A program made the translations under genes and the position numbers. From the NCBI GenBank assembly GCA_033032175.1, contig CM065309.1, forward strand, positions 12,834,001-12,898,000: a DNA stretch of 64,000 bases. Direction: 5' to 3'. Below the pieces are notes generated by a model. The model was not told where the DNA came from and did no database searches. It was given only the letters and a program-made list of their open reading frames with translations. This stretch comes from Saturnia japonica (taxonomy: Eukaryota; Arthropoda; Insecta; Lepidoptera; Saturniidae). Shown piece after piece: positions 11,361 to 22,809 of this stretch; positions within the stretch are counted from its first letter, which is position 1; the number at the start of each line of letters is the position of its first letter.

Positions 11361-12239
11361 TATTTTACAAGTGATTTAGATACTATTCATTAGTATTTAT
11401 GAAACTTACTACAAGAAAACCCATGTCTCTGATCATTGCTATGAAAGTATTGATACCTTGATAAAGTATTTGATTGACTTTAGAAGATGCTCTTGCTCTA
11501 GGTTATAGTTATTTATTCAGAAATGAGCCACTAACAACAACCATTCATTTGAAGTGGGATTTTTTCTTACACAAAGTGCTCTTTGACGTTAAAGATCAAT
11601 CTTTAACATTAATTATGTTTGCTTAAAGTGTTTAAATGTTATAATTATATCTTTTAGATAATATGAAAGGTCTTCTATATGTGACTAGCTGTGTCCTATG
11701 GTTTCATCCGTATTTTAACTTTTATGGTTACTTGAAGTTATACCTATAAGTTTATAATAAACTTCCTAAGCCTAAATAAAATAGGCTATAAAATGCAAAA
11801 ATATTTTTTTCAGATCTGACTGGAAATTACAGAGGTGAGCGCATCCATACAAACAACAAAAAAAAAACAATGTCTTGAGTTTTATATTATTAGTATAAAT
11901 TTTATGTGTGAAAAAAGTTCCATTGTGAACTTCCCACAGAGGCGCCAAGCCTTGTCATTTGACGCTATAAATCTAGTTGCGCCGAGGAGAGATGTACCGT
12001 TATGAATAGGTGTACATTGACAAGCAAGCACCATAATAATATATTCTTCTCTAAAAAGTTAATTGTGGTCACGAAATAATTAACTAACAACCCACTGTGA
12101 AAGTTATATAGTATACTTAACATCAAAAATATGTTTACTGATGAAATGGTTTCTAAATTAAATAATAATAGATATTCCCGATAAGTGAAGAACTGAAATT
12201 TAAATGTCTTCTAAAAATGCTTCTATTGTAATTATAGTA

Positions 12240-12790
12240 GGCTAGCGGTGTGCCCGTGGCTCCGCACGCGTTTGTTAAGCAGTAATTTATTTTCATCCCG
12301 TAATTTTATTTTTACTCATATTACTGACAATTCATCTGTTAATGCGAAATGACATATTATACTCCCCGTATACAATATTTCACCAAAATATTTTACTAAT
12401 ATTTTTTACGATTTCTAAATATAGGTATTGTTGTCGATTCTTATTACCTATCAATTATGGAATGACGTATGCTTCCCGTCTACAAAATTAGATCAGAATC
12501 GGTTGAGAATTTATGAAAATTTTATTAATTGAATATTGTTTTCGCGATTTGTAAAACTAATATTAAAAATCGTTATAGCCCATCAATTATAGGATAACTT
12601 ATACCTCCCTTGTACAAAATTTCATCAAAATCGGTTAAAATTTTTACGATTATTAGTATAGTTATATAGTTATAGTATAGTATTATTAGTATAAAGCATA
12701 TCAGTCAAGCCGTTTTTAAGTTAAATCCGGATGGACATACAAACAGACAATTTTTAAGGGCATGTTTATGATTAGTGTCCTTTATATAGA
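12240..12790 (+). repeat. Dispersed family A, near full-length copy
   Basis: Starts CTAGCGGTGTGCCCGTGGCT and CCGCACGCGTTTGTTA. It has repeated internal sub-blocks (TTTCATCAAAATCGGTT and relatives). It ends with AAGCCGTTTTTAAGTT, a run of CAAACAGACA, and ATGATTAGTGTCCTTTATAT. About 550 bp without coding frame. The TTATTAGTATAG-like stutter at 12650-12695 is a simple-sequence expansion inside it. Confidence 0.65.
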
Positions 12791-13459
12791 ATGTCCATAG
12801 TGAAAAATGAAAAATAAAATTACATAGCTACAGGTTTATTAATAAACATAATAAATATAAAGAAATTAACACACTTTCATACAGTTTTATATCCCACTAC
12901 TCGTCAGGGACATTCTAACAAGGTAAAGAATATTGGTGATAGTCACCATGTTGGCAGAACTTAGTGAGTGCCTTTGGTTTGAACAGACTAGACGTTAGGA
13001 TATGTAATAAAGTATCCGGTGATACATCCACTAATGAGGCGGCTAGTCTGGTCCAATCAATTGTTTCTTATTATTAAATTTATAATAATATTATTTATGT
13101 TACGATGGGGCTGACATACGCGAATTGCATAAAAGCCTCTAAAATTTGAGAATAAAAAAATAGAATACATTATTAGTAAACTTACCACTAAATAACTATA
13201 CTTTAGCCGATGAAACGTTGCCTCTCATATTCAATAGTGTAATTTTTATTATATGATGGACTTCCTCGGAGACTTCCTCAATAGCCTGCACGTACTTTTT
13301 CAGAAAGCAATACTTGTAATATAAATATCGCAAAAAAATATAGTCTAACATAAGTAGATACTGTGTCGATTGTAAAACATGTAATCATTTTAATTTCTAA
13401 TTCTATAAAAAATTACATTTAAATTTTCTTGATTTTTTATATTCATGTCATATCAACAA

Positions 13460-13775
13460 TGAAGCAATGCTTGGTCAGTTGGTATCGTGTACGGAATCCG
13501 CGTCGATCAAAGTGAGTTCGAATCCCTGCAATGAGCACAGTGCTTTCGGTGAAAGAAAACATCGTGATGAAACTATAGTATGCTTTTTCTAATGTATTTT
13601 TGGCTAGCTACCACCCTCAAGTTAAAACTCTGTCGCCAAACACCAATAGATGTGTTCCGGCAGCTGAACTTAAGAGCCAGTTTTCCACTAGGCTTAGCGT
13701 ATTTACCACCTTCACGAAGTCACTTAAGAGCAAGTGAGATTGTAGCCATAATACTAAACCTATAACGATAAAAAA
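13460..13775 (+). mobile_element. tRNA-derived SINE (SINE-1), near full length
   Basis: The head contains a pol III B-box-like GAGTTCGAATCCCTGCAATG. It is followed by the shared body CTTTCGGTGAAAGAAAACATC, CTAGCTACCACCCTCAAGTT, a TCACTTAAGAGCAAGTGAGATTG-type block, and an A-rich tail near 13770. Related copies lie at 22505 (reverse), 27565, 37618 (head), 47808 (reverse head), 60990 and 62690. Such elements depend on a LINE partner for movement. The 61-codon frame across it is incidental. Confidence 0.8.
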
Positions 13776-14784
13776 ATCTTCGCAAACAAATTCACAAGCT
13801 TACAGAATATAAAATAATATTATAATATCGATATCAAAACTTACTGCTTAGATATTGGCTTAAATATTAGCACTTTTCAAAATTGGGTAATATCAGATAC
13901 CATCAAAGAATTTATCAGGGTTTATGTTGTAAGAAAATGCAAATACTTATGTCTCTTGAAGCCAAAATGCTCATAGTATCTAACTTTTAGCTATATGGGT
14001 ATGTCAGACTATGCCAAATTAGTTTTACTGTCTCAAGGATCTAAAAGATAACCTTCATTTTGTTATAATTAACTGTGTATAAGAGGCCTTGGTAGTTACG
14101 AAGTCAGATTATCTGGGCGATGACCTATCTATTGGACGTTTCGTATTTCCAAGCGGTTAATTTATAACTATGTATTTACTAAATAATGTAATGTAACTGT
14201 GTAATTGTTATATCTTTAGAATTATGTAAATTAATACCACCACTTTTTCTCCTTTTCTTTGATTCTTTTTTATTTATTTATTTGGTTAGGTAACACGCAG
14301 CCATTATATTAATATTTTTTATAATATTATAAACGAAAAAGGCCTACAGTGTTATACATTGAAATAGGTATACCTAAAAGTTAGTTTTTTAATTGTAGCG
14401 TTACAATAATTTAAAGTACCTAAACTATATAAGTTAGGTTAGAATTCAATAGTTACTGGAGCGAAACAGTGTAAAAAATTTGCACAACAATTTCTGGAAT
14501 TATTTGATTTGTGATTTCGTGATCGTAGATCATAAACACAAACATTAAAGTAACAAAAAAAATACATACGTTAGTGAAATTTATATTATCTGACTTGATA
14601 TAGCCACTTTCTATAATTGACATGCATGTCATCGAAATGCGGATCACCTATACAAATTGAAATCCGCATTTTCAACCTCGTAAAAAAATCTTGTATAATA
14701 CACCTCTATGTTTTAAAATACAAACTCCCCCCATTTCTCATATTTGTAGCGTCAACAGATTCGAGTCTATATATCCGGTCTATA

Positions 14785-16024
14785 CTACTCTGACAAAAAA
14801 GTACCGGGAAAAGATCAATAACACACAAATTGTTAATGTAAATGTTTGTTAATCATTCAAATTTATTTTATCGCCTTCAAAGTATGCTCCTTCAGAAACC
14901 ATACACTTACGCCAAAGAATAATCCAATCATTAAAATATTTTTAAACGCTTTTTCCAGAATTCAGTTTAGTTATCGTCACGAAGTCACCTTTATGTCTTC
15001 TATCGAATAAAAACGGGTGCCACGAAGTAGTAATTTGAGTTTAGGAAAAAGAAAGAAGTCGGTTGGAGACATATCTGGTGAATAAAGTGGTGGTATTTGT
15101 TGGTTCCTCGGTGGTATTTGTTGAGTTTTCGGTCAAAAATTAGTTCACTATGATGGCTTTGTGCGAAGGCGCATTATCGTGGAGTGCAAAATCCAAAAAA
15201 AATATTTACACAAATCTGGCGTTTTTCGTCGTATTTGCTGTCTTAAACGCCGGTAATAATTCCGAGTGCACAACACTGCGATTTGGTTCAGATGGAAGGC
15301 GCCACTCCGAAGATTGTTGACTAGTATGCATGCTAAACTCGTAAACCCACGTCTCGTCACCAGTAACAACGCGTTTCATGAATGTTGGGTCGGAATTAAC
15401 TCGTTCTAGCAAGTCCTCAGCGACTCTTATGCGATTGAGTTTTTGGAGAAAATTCAGGTCTTTTGGGACTAGCCGAGCGGCAACATGTTTCATACCCAAG
15501 TGATTATTTAAATTGATACGGATCGACTCGTGACATACAGAAAGTTCAGCGGCTATCGCTCTCAAACTTGAATGAGGATTTTCAGTCACTATTTCTTTCA
15601 CTTTTGCGATGTTAACTTCAGTTGAAGACGTTGATGGCCTACCAGGGCGAGGTAAATCTTCCAGCATATCTCGACCGCTTTTAAACGCTTTGTACCACTC
15701 ATAGGACGTGTTTTTGATATAGTCGATTCACCGTAGTAAGCCTATTGTAACATTTTCAGTGTCTCCTAACTCGAAATTCCATTGGTAACGCAACATTTAA
15801 GGCAAACTCTTTTTTCGATGTTTTTGTTCATTAAAAAATTCGTAATACACACTAGATATTATCTAACTAAAAACAGCACTGTATTTAATCAAAAATACAG
15901 ATGCAATTCAAACTCCGCGACAAAATGATAATTATTTGTGCCAATCCGACAACAAAAAAAAACAAAAAATTGAATTTGGAACCATAAACAAATCATCCAT
16001 TCCCGATACTTTTTTGACAGAATG
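14785..16024 (-). mobile_element. Mariner transposon, mauritiana-like, dead copy
   Basis: A 1.24-kb unit bounded by inverted repeats. The left end is CTCTGACAAAAAAGTACCGG (14788-14807) and the right end (16001-16022) is its complement with two or three changes. TA flanks the right side at 16025-16026, and the left TA is shifted by one base. The broken transposase lies on the minus strand. Length is close to the usual 1.3 kb, with an internal deletion near 15270. Confidence 0.85.
15030..15831 (-). pseudogene. Mariner transposase pseudogene (first mariner)
   Basis: Starts with MNKNIEKRVCLK (ATG at 15829-15831) and soon meets a TAG. It then runs open from 15667 with the helix-turn-helix region (DLPRPGRPSTSSTEVN, then ELSVCHESIRINLNNH) and the first catalytic block GDETWVYEF. 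About 40 residues after QSSEWRLPSEP are deleted. The second catalytic block (HDNAPSHK) and third (YSPDMSPTDFF) survive only in other frames, so the D,D34D triad residues are all still visible though the gene is dead. A 14-bp direct duplication (GGTGGTATTTGTTG, 15089-15123 area) sits in the 3' part. The family cuts and pastes at TA sites. Confidence 0.85.
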
Positions 16025-16763
16025 TATAATTATATTATGTATGTACTATACGCAACAATATAGATGTTACTTTAAACACCCTACATATCCTATTAATTGA
16101 ATTTTGTAACTGTCATTCGGCAAACATAAAATGATTCACCTAAATTTCGTTTCCTATTTATAGTGTAAAATTGTTCCATTTAAATAGATGAGCTCTGCTG
16201 TTCAGTAAATTATCTGCACAATGTAATTGCGAGGAAAGCCTTTCAACGCCTCGTTAACAACAAAGCCAAAGAAGTAAATGCACGTCAAAGGCGATCGGAG
16301 AAATAAAATAAATCGTTTGAACAAGTGTTTACTACTACGAACTCTATAAAAACTGCAATGTGTAATAACTATTAAGTACGCAAAGTAAAATTTAGTACCA
16401 ATTAGGCACTGAGAGATATTTTATCGTTACCCGGATCAAGTTCATAATTATTGTTAGAGAGAACAGATGGATTTGAAATATCGCGTTTTTGTCGCTTGGG
16501 CCTATTTTTATTTAAATGATACCTACTACATATAACATACAGGCAGGCATACAAAACAAAACAAGAAAACACACCCGGATAACTTTGGTTGCGCCCTAAA
16601 AATGAACATAACAAGGAATAAACCCAGTCAAGTTTTCTTAAAGGTAATCTTAATGCCCTTATTCTCAAGTAAAAATCATTGTCATTGATTAATAATATAA
16701 TTTAGCTTTTTTTTTTAACAACCGCCCGAGAACTCGGACGTATTACATCTATATATATTATTA

Positions 16764-18037
16764 GGTCTTTACCTATGAAATTGCCGTTTTGTATGAAAAA
16801 ATTGAAACGAATTTTTTTCATGTATTTTTTATTTGTATTAATCGAAGTAATCACCCATGTAATTAATGCATCTTTGCCAGCGCAGTGGCAGTTTATTGAT
16901 GCCCTTCTAAAGAAATCAGCTGGACGGGAGGCAACAAATCCTTTAAAGGCATTTTGTACTGCCTCTCGGGAATTGAATTTTTTCCCGCCAAGGAGTTATC
17001 CAAATTCTGGAAAAAGTAGTAGTCTGTAGGCGCAAGGTCGGGTGAGTAGGGCGGAGAACTTCCAACCCCAGTTCTTGCAACTTGGAGACCGTCTGCTGTG
17101 CAGTATGAGGTCGCGCGTTGTCGTACAGGAGCAGCGGAGACGAGCGATTGACCAATGCTGGTTGGAGATGTGCCAGCTTCTCCATCATTGTGTTCAGTTC
17201 TTCACAGTACATATCTGCAGTAATGCTCACCCTGTTTGGTAAGAAGCTGTGATGAATCACACCGGCGCTAGACCACCAAACAGTGACCATCACTTTTCTA
17301 GGGGTAAGTTTCCGTTTAGGGCATTGTTTAGGTGCTGAACCAGGATCCAACCAACTTGCTGAGCACTTGCGATTATCAAACAGAATCCATTTTTCATCGC
17401 AGGTAACAATGCGGTTCAAAATTCCTTCATTTGTGTGTCTGTTGAGCAGTACAAGGCACGTCTCGACGCGTACTACGCGCTGGCGATCATTGAGTTCGTG
17501 AGGCACCCATTTGTCAAGATTTTTACCTTGCCAATTTGACGCAAATGGACCAATATTATTTTGACGCTAACGTCGAAAGCTGCTGCTAATTCAGCCGTAG
17601 ATTGTGTATCATCAGCTTCCACAATCGCCTTTAATTCGTCATTGTCGCGACCAAAGTCTTCAGACGACCGCGAGGTTCATTTTTCTGGTCGAAATTCCCA
17701 GAACGGAAGTGAGCAAACCAATAACAGGTGGTGCGTTGGTTTGTATTGTTAGCTCCGTAAACGTCATTAAATGTTGCGTGCCGCTTGTGCCGCGTTGCTG
17801 CCACGACGGTACTCATATTCCATAATTACTCGATTTTTTAACGTATCCATGATGACAAAAAAGGTTGAAATGCGATGAAAATGTAACACTAATCAATAAA
17901 CAAATGACTACTTTTGGAAAAAGAATTCCATGTTTTTAAAATAAAATTAATTTGAAATTAGAATTCTTAGCCAAACAAAAATTATTTTGATTTGAAATGG
18001 CCAGTACTGCGGAACGGCAATTTCATAGGTAAAGACC
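16764..18037 (-). mobile_element. Mariner transposon, cecropia-like, nearly intact
   Basis: The 1,274-bp element has 25-bp perfect terminal inverted repeats (GGTCTTTACCTATGAAATTG and five more bases), flanked by TA on both sides (16762-16763 and 18038-18039). Full length and clean ends indicate a fairly recent insertion. It lies about 740 bp from a mariner of another subfamily in the same orientation. Confidence 0.92.
16840..17850 (-). pseudogene. Mariner transposase, cecropia-like, two frameshifts
   Basis: Minus-strand reading starts MDTLKNRVIMEYEYRRGSN (ATG at 17850) and shifts by one base after AAQAARNI. It continues NDVYGANNTNQRT..YWFAHFRSGNFD (the HTH linker), then an open 187-codon stretch from 17506. 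That stretch includes WVPHEL-type HELNDRQR, the first catalytic block VTCDEKWILFDNRK, and the second LLLYDNARPHTAQQ. A further one-base shift puts the third block YSPDLAPTDYYFF (34 residues after the second Asp) in another frame. It resembles the human Hsmar1/SETMAR transposase subfamily. Few lesions and all three catalytic Asp visible, but not functional as it stands. Confidence 0.9.
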
Positions 18038-18469
18038 TATTATATATATATTTGTATTTATATATACAAATAAATAAAATCGCAATTCGTTTATAAAAAC
18101 AAAACCCTATCTATACACGATGTAAATGATTTTCAAGAGTTCCCTGGTGTTTCTTCGAAGAATGTCCAATGCCAATGAAATTAAAATGGGACCACCCTTG
18201 AGGTATTCCCTATAAAAAAAAAAGAATCATCCAAATGACTTTAATTATCTTCAGTTTTTACCCGCAGAAAGAGTTACGCATTGCTAAACGCAAGATCCGT
18301 TGCCAATACTGTGTTCCTACCTAATTTCAATTACCAAAACATCGCAAAAATCCAGCTCTCCTAAAGTTCTTACGCGAAAATGTCGCTAACTTTCCTACTT
18401 TAATGTAGTTTTCTAAATGTGAATGGTTTTTTAAATAGGATCAGTAGTTCCAGAGATTACCTTTTATAT

Positions 18470-19135
18470 ACATACTAGCTATGCCCCACGGTTTCACTCG
18501 TGTTAATTTTATTCAACAATCATCGCGCCGCCAACACACCCATATAGTCTATCATATTTGTTCTTCCCGCAAGTACAAATAATTTAAATTTTTCGTTATC
18601 TCCTAAGCTATGAGTCCAAGTAGCATATTCTAAAGAGCAAAATTTAACTTCATAAAATTCTCTTTATGATGAAGTAACTTTTGTCCGTAAGGATTTTAAT
18701 ATGCCATGTCTAAGAATAATGCTTATAAATCACTTTTTAATTTTCAACAAATCTTTGTCACAAAATACCTTATTGTGGCTTATGTATAAGAGATAGACAT
18801 ATTATGCTATCGCAAACTTTTTTTTAGATATACTATGGTCCAGTATTATTGTAGAACATTGTATTTCCGTATCATTAACGATTACGCCAGCGCACGCGGT
18901 TAAAGCAGTTCGAGAGGGCCTCGACTTCCGACTTACGTAACAAAAATCATTATTTAAGGCTATCTGAGAGTTGTAGCCTAATCTTAAATAGCTTATACCA
19001 TTCCTCGAGAGTCTAGCTAACATATACAAAAAAAAAATTTGAATCCGATTGGTAGTTACAGAGATTTCCATTTTTAAACAAACAAAGAAGCAAGCAAAAA
19101 AACTTTTCCGCTTTATTATATTATTATAGAAGTAT
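18470..19135 (+). repeat. Dispersed family F, longest plus-strand copy
   Basis: Opens TAGCTATGCCCCACGGTTTC and ACTCGTGTTAATTTTAT. It contains the TAGTCTATCATATTTGTTCTT block (reverse of the blocks at 21.4 and 29.5 kb) and ends near CTTTATTATATTATTATAGA. It shows that full-length members reach about 650 bp. No coding content. Confidence 0.6.
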
Positions 19136-20440
19136 CTAGAACGATTTAACCAAGTATAGATTCACAAACTCCCTCGTTGTAACAGTAGTATCGATTAATT
19201 TGATTTTTCTGTGGGTATTTTACAATTCAGTCATATGAACCAACTAAATTTCATCTACCTCTGGGTATCTTTATTATTCCTTACCATTAAAAAATCGATA
19301 AGTAGGTAAGTATAAATGTAATAGGAGAGGAGTATAAGTAACTTGACAAAGAATACAAAAAACCTATTCTAAACTCCTAACTTAATAAGGTATTTATTTT
19401 TATTGTATATACAAATACTTTCCTGGAAATGAACTTTCAACATAACAAGAAATTTCTAAATTCAGTTAAAATTATCCTATTGAAGATGCCTACCAATTTT
19501 CTGTAGCTTATTACGTACAGCAAAAGTTCAAGAACAATAGTCAACAAGACTTTATTGTAACAACGTAGATGGATATTTCTATAATCATTGATGGAAATTC
19601 AAAATGTTTAATTAAAAGTTACATCAGCGTAGCGTAAGTATTGTAAAATCTTCATGGGCAAAATTTGCAATGACGTCAAGAAAATGTAATAATAAACTTT
19701 ATGTAGTACTGTGTATTATATACATTAGTTGATTTCAACTAAAAATAATGTTTACCAATATTTGTTTCGTATAGGTATACATTATTTCTAAACATTAATT
19801 TCTAATTAATTCCAACAATATCAGTTCTTTTAGATTATAGAGGCAACTCTTAAGGTCCCAAATATACTTACACGCTATTATTGGGTGTAATCATTAGATG
19901 TATAATAGGCATATAGATATATATAAATTTCCTTTGCATTATGTATACGAATTAATAATTGCATTGATTACCAGTGATTACATTACCCTATTTATTTCTT
20001 AATTTAACAAAGACTTAAACACTATTCGCCTTCCTTGTAACGAAGGCCAAAATGGTATCTGTTATTGATTTATAGCTTATCAGCTGGAGGTAAGATGTTG
20101 ATATATTTCTATATGTACATATCTAATACTATTAAGTGAGCAATTGAATAAAAAATATTTTGATTTTATATTTATCTATCTCTTATAGTTTCAGAGTTCC
20201 CCTACTGACCCAATTAAATGTTACACGCTATATATAAATATGTAATTGTTTTTTTGGACACGACTCCAACGATAAATTTTGTGTTTAGATAATGTTTTAC
20301 ATCCGAGATCACCTAGATAGGCTTTTTTTTAAGATACCGAACAAAGCTCGTTCGCTTGATATACTCTATATAGTAGTCGATAAAATCTATGATAAGCGAT
20401 AGATTTTGAATAATGGGTGCGATGTTTGATAAAGGATGGT
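19136..20440. other. Gene-free AT-rich stretch upstream of the GC-rich patch
   Basis: No gene or recognised repeat. A TATA-rich segment (ATACTCTATATAGTAG near 20360) lies about 100 bp before the candidate first exon at 20450-20637. Confidence 0.4.
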
Positions 20441-20449
20441 GTGTTTGCT

Positions 20450-20637
20450 GAGCAGTTTTAGGCAGGCATTGTAGACGTTATCTATGTAGACAGGGTGCGG
20501 ACGAGAGGGTTTGGGCGAGTAACCGACTCGACCGTCGACGCTGCGCGGCTCGGCGGCTGGCGTCGCGTCGCGTCGCGTCGGGTCGCTTCATGTCGACAAA
20601 GCAAACAGCAAAACTACCGACCTGTAAACATAAAGCG
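20450..20637 (+). CDS. Candidate promoter and first exon, 16 codons from ATG at 20590
   Basis: A sharp GC-rich, CpG-rich patch in AT-rich DNA. It carries a GTCGC pentamer run (20561-20585) and ends in a near-perfect splice donor (GCG|GTAAGT at 20638). The ATG at 20590 opens MSTKQTAKLPTCKHKA, exactly 16 codons to the donor, phase 0. This is the expected look of a first exon with 5' UTR in an insect gene. The upstream limit is arbitrary. No domain is visible, the next exon was not found, and the protein is unknown. It could also be a GC-rich non-coding exon with a chance ATG. Confidence 0.35.
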
Positions 20638-21339
20638 GTAAGTCACTCGTGCCTTTGTACACCTGCTTATTGTCCTTACTTTCCTACTACTAACGTACCT
20701 ACAGTAAAATATTAATTATGAGAGCAAGCAAATCATATTTAAATATTCCTATTCGTGTATAAAAACTATAAAGAATATATTAAGGTATTAAACTCGTCTA
20801 TAGATTAGTTTTGCCTATATACTTTATAAAATATATGCTATTTATCCTACTTATTATTTCAGTATTAGGAATAAAATGTAAAGTTGTTTTTATTAATGAA
20901 AAATAATTTAAAAACAAACTCAAAAATCATGCTGAAACAATCTAAATCCGGAGGAATATAAATACTGTATCATCACCATGGTCAGCTAGACGGGACAAGG
21001 GTGGTGGGCACTTATCTCTCGAAATAACAGTCAGATATGAACAATAACGTTTTATAAATATACGCATTATATGCACTCTTCCTAAAAGCAATTTGAAAAC
21101 GTTACAAATTATATTATCAGAATGTTGAAACAAAAGAGATAGGAAATCACGGCGTAAGGTGGAAACTCTGTTGTCAAAAAAGGATAAAAGTTTATTCTCG
21201 CTTACGCCGCGCCCGCGCCGGTATCAAGACAAAAGTGAAATGAGGGCAATTGCCCTTCATTCAAGATGGCATGTAAATAGCGTCAATGCCGTATCTACTT
21301 GAAAATGTCATTGGATTTCAAAAAATTGTTTATTTTATT

Positions 21340-21565
21340 TTATAGCCTATTTATGGAGGTAGGTTATAGGCTATATAACTTCACGCTACGACTCTAAGCA
21401 GCAGAACAGTAACTATAAACGTGAAGCAATCTGGCGAGCTGCAGACAAAAACGAAAAGTGTGAACAACGATAGGCTATACAGAGTAATGTGCATTGACGG
21501 CGGACGGTGCGACGCAGTGGAGAGTTTGGAATAAACATGTCACGGGTGAAACCGTGGGGTAAACC
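21340..21565 (-). repeat. Dispersed family F, reverse copy
   Basis: Ends with GGGTGAAACCGTGGGGTAAA (the reverse of the family opener). It contains GGTTATAGGCTATATAACTT, AAACGTGAAGCAATCTGGCGA and a GC-rich core, all shared with 29455-29715. Confidence 0.6.
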
Positions 21566-21569
21566 TTTT

Positions 21570-22500
21570 TTTAATATAAATATACTTCAACAGTTATACA
21601 AATATATACAAAGTGGAGTTATAATGCGTGTACTATCAAATTGGATTAGAACATAGTTTTAGGTAATACTTGTTACGTAAAAGACTTGCCTAATCACCCA
21701 TGACCATGACTGAAGCAACAGCTTACGTGTAATTCAAGCCAATAACATCGTGCTCTTAGTCCATGAGCTATATTCATAGGGCGTGAATTATAATATTTGT
21801 AGTCCATCAATTATATTCGTAGACCCTGATTCGTAGTCAGGAGTCTGTTCTTTTATATATGTTTTTTATATATAATACATATAATTATAATTCACGTATA
21901 TTTAGGTACGTTTCAAAATTGCTTTTTCTTACGTGAGTAAGTTTAGAAAAATATAAGGTTCGTGTGCGAATACTACATTCACTATTCATACGTCTTTTAA
22001 GGCTTCCGTTATGAGATGATAAAACAAACTTTTTCCTTCTTTTATCTTTTTTAAGGTCTTAAGTAGTTTGAATGGCATCAGTTTTCAACAAGTACGTCCA
22101 TATTCTTGAGTGAGTTATCATTAAATTTGCTAGATTCTTATAATTTTAACTTATACGAATCACAATTTCGAGTCATTTAGAAACATAATGATTACTTACT
22201 ATCAATTTAGTTTTCATATAGTTGATTAAGACGGTGAGGCTTAGAAAATGAGTATATATCTAACGTTTTAGGACTTAAAACAAATGACTTAGGTATCATG
22301 AATTAACTTGCTTTCGAAATATACGTTAGTAGCAAAGTACAAATAAGTATAACATGTCATTTACCTAACTTACAAGAAAAAGACCTATGACCTAGTGTCA
22401 ATTAAGTACAGTATAATAGATATTTTGGCAATAATTAAAAAATAGGTAATTTAGTTTTAATGATATACATATTAATATAAGATATAGTCTTTTTTTCTTT
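21570..22500. other. Gene-free AT-rich stretch
   Basis: Nothing supported beyond AT-rich sequence and a TATA-rich run near 21855-21895. Confidence 0.4.
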
Positions 22501-22504
22501 ATAG

Positions 22505-22805
22505 GTTTAGCGTTATGGTCACAACCTCACCTGATGTTAAGTGGCCTCACCTGATGTTAAGTGGAGATGTGTGGCGTATATTTGGTGATATGCCGATCTT
22601 GCAAGGGAACTGGCTCTCAAGTACAACTACCAGAATATACTCATAGGTGCTTGAGGGTTGTAGCTAGCTAGACGGGCATTAGAAGCGGACGGGAGGTGGG
22701 CTTTGGTTTCATCAGGGTATTTTCCTTCACCAAAAAAAAATCTCAATGCCCAGGATCATTGTAGGTATTCACGTCGATCTACTCTCTACTACTGAGCCAT
22801 CATTT
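22505..22805 (-). mobile_element. SINE-1, reverse copy with internal 20-bp duplication
   Basis: Reverse complement of the SINE at 13460 and 27565. From the left come the 3' block (TTTAGCGTTATGGTCACAA, CTCACCTGATGTTAAGTGG), TAGCTAGCTAGACGGGCATTA, the TTTCATCAGGGTATTTTCCTTCACC block, and the tRNA-like head near 22740-22805 with an ATTGTAGG..CGTCGATC remnant. The segment CCTCACCTGATGTTAAGTGG is present twice in tandem (about 22526-22564). Confidence 0.75.
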
Positions 22806-22809
22806 CTTC

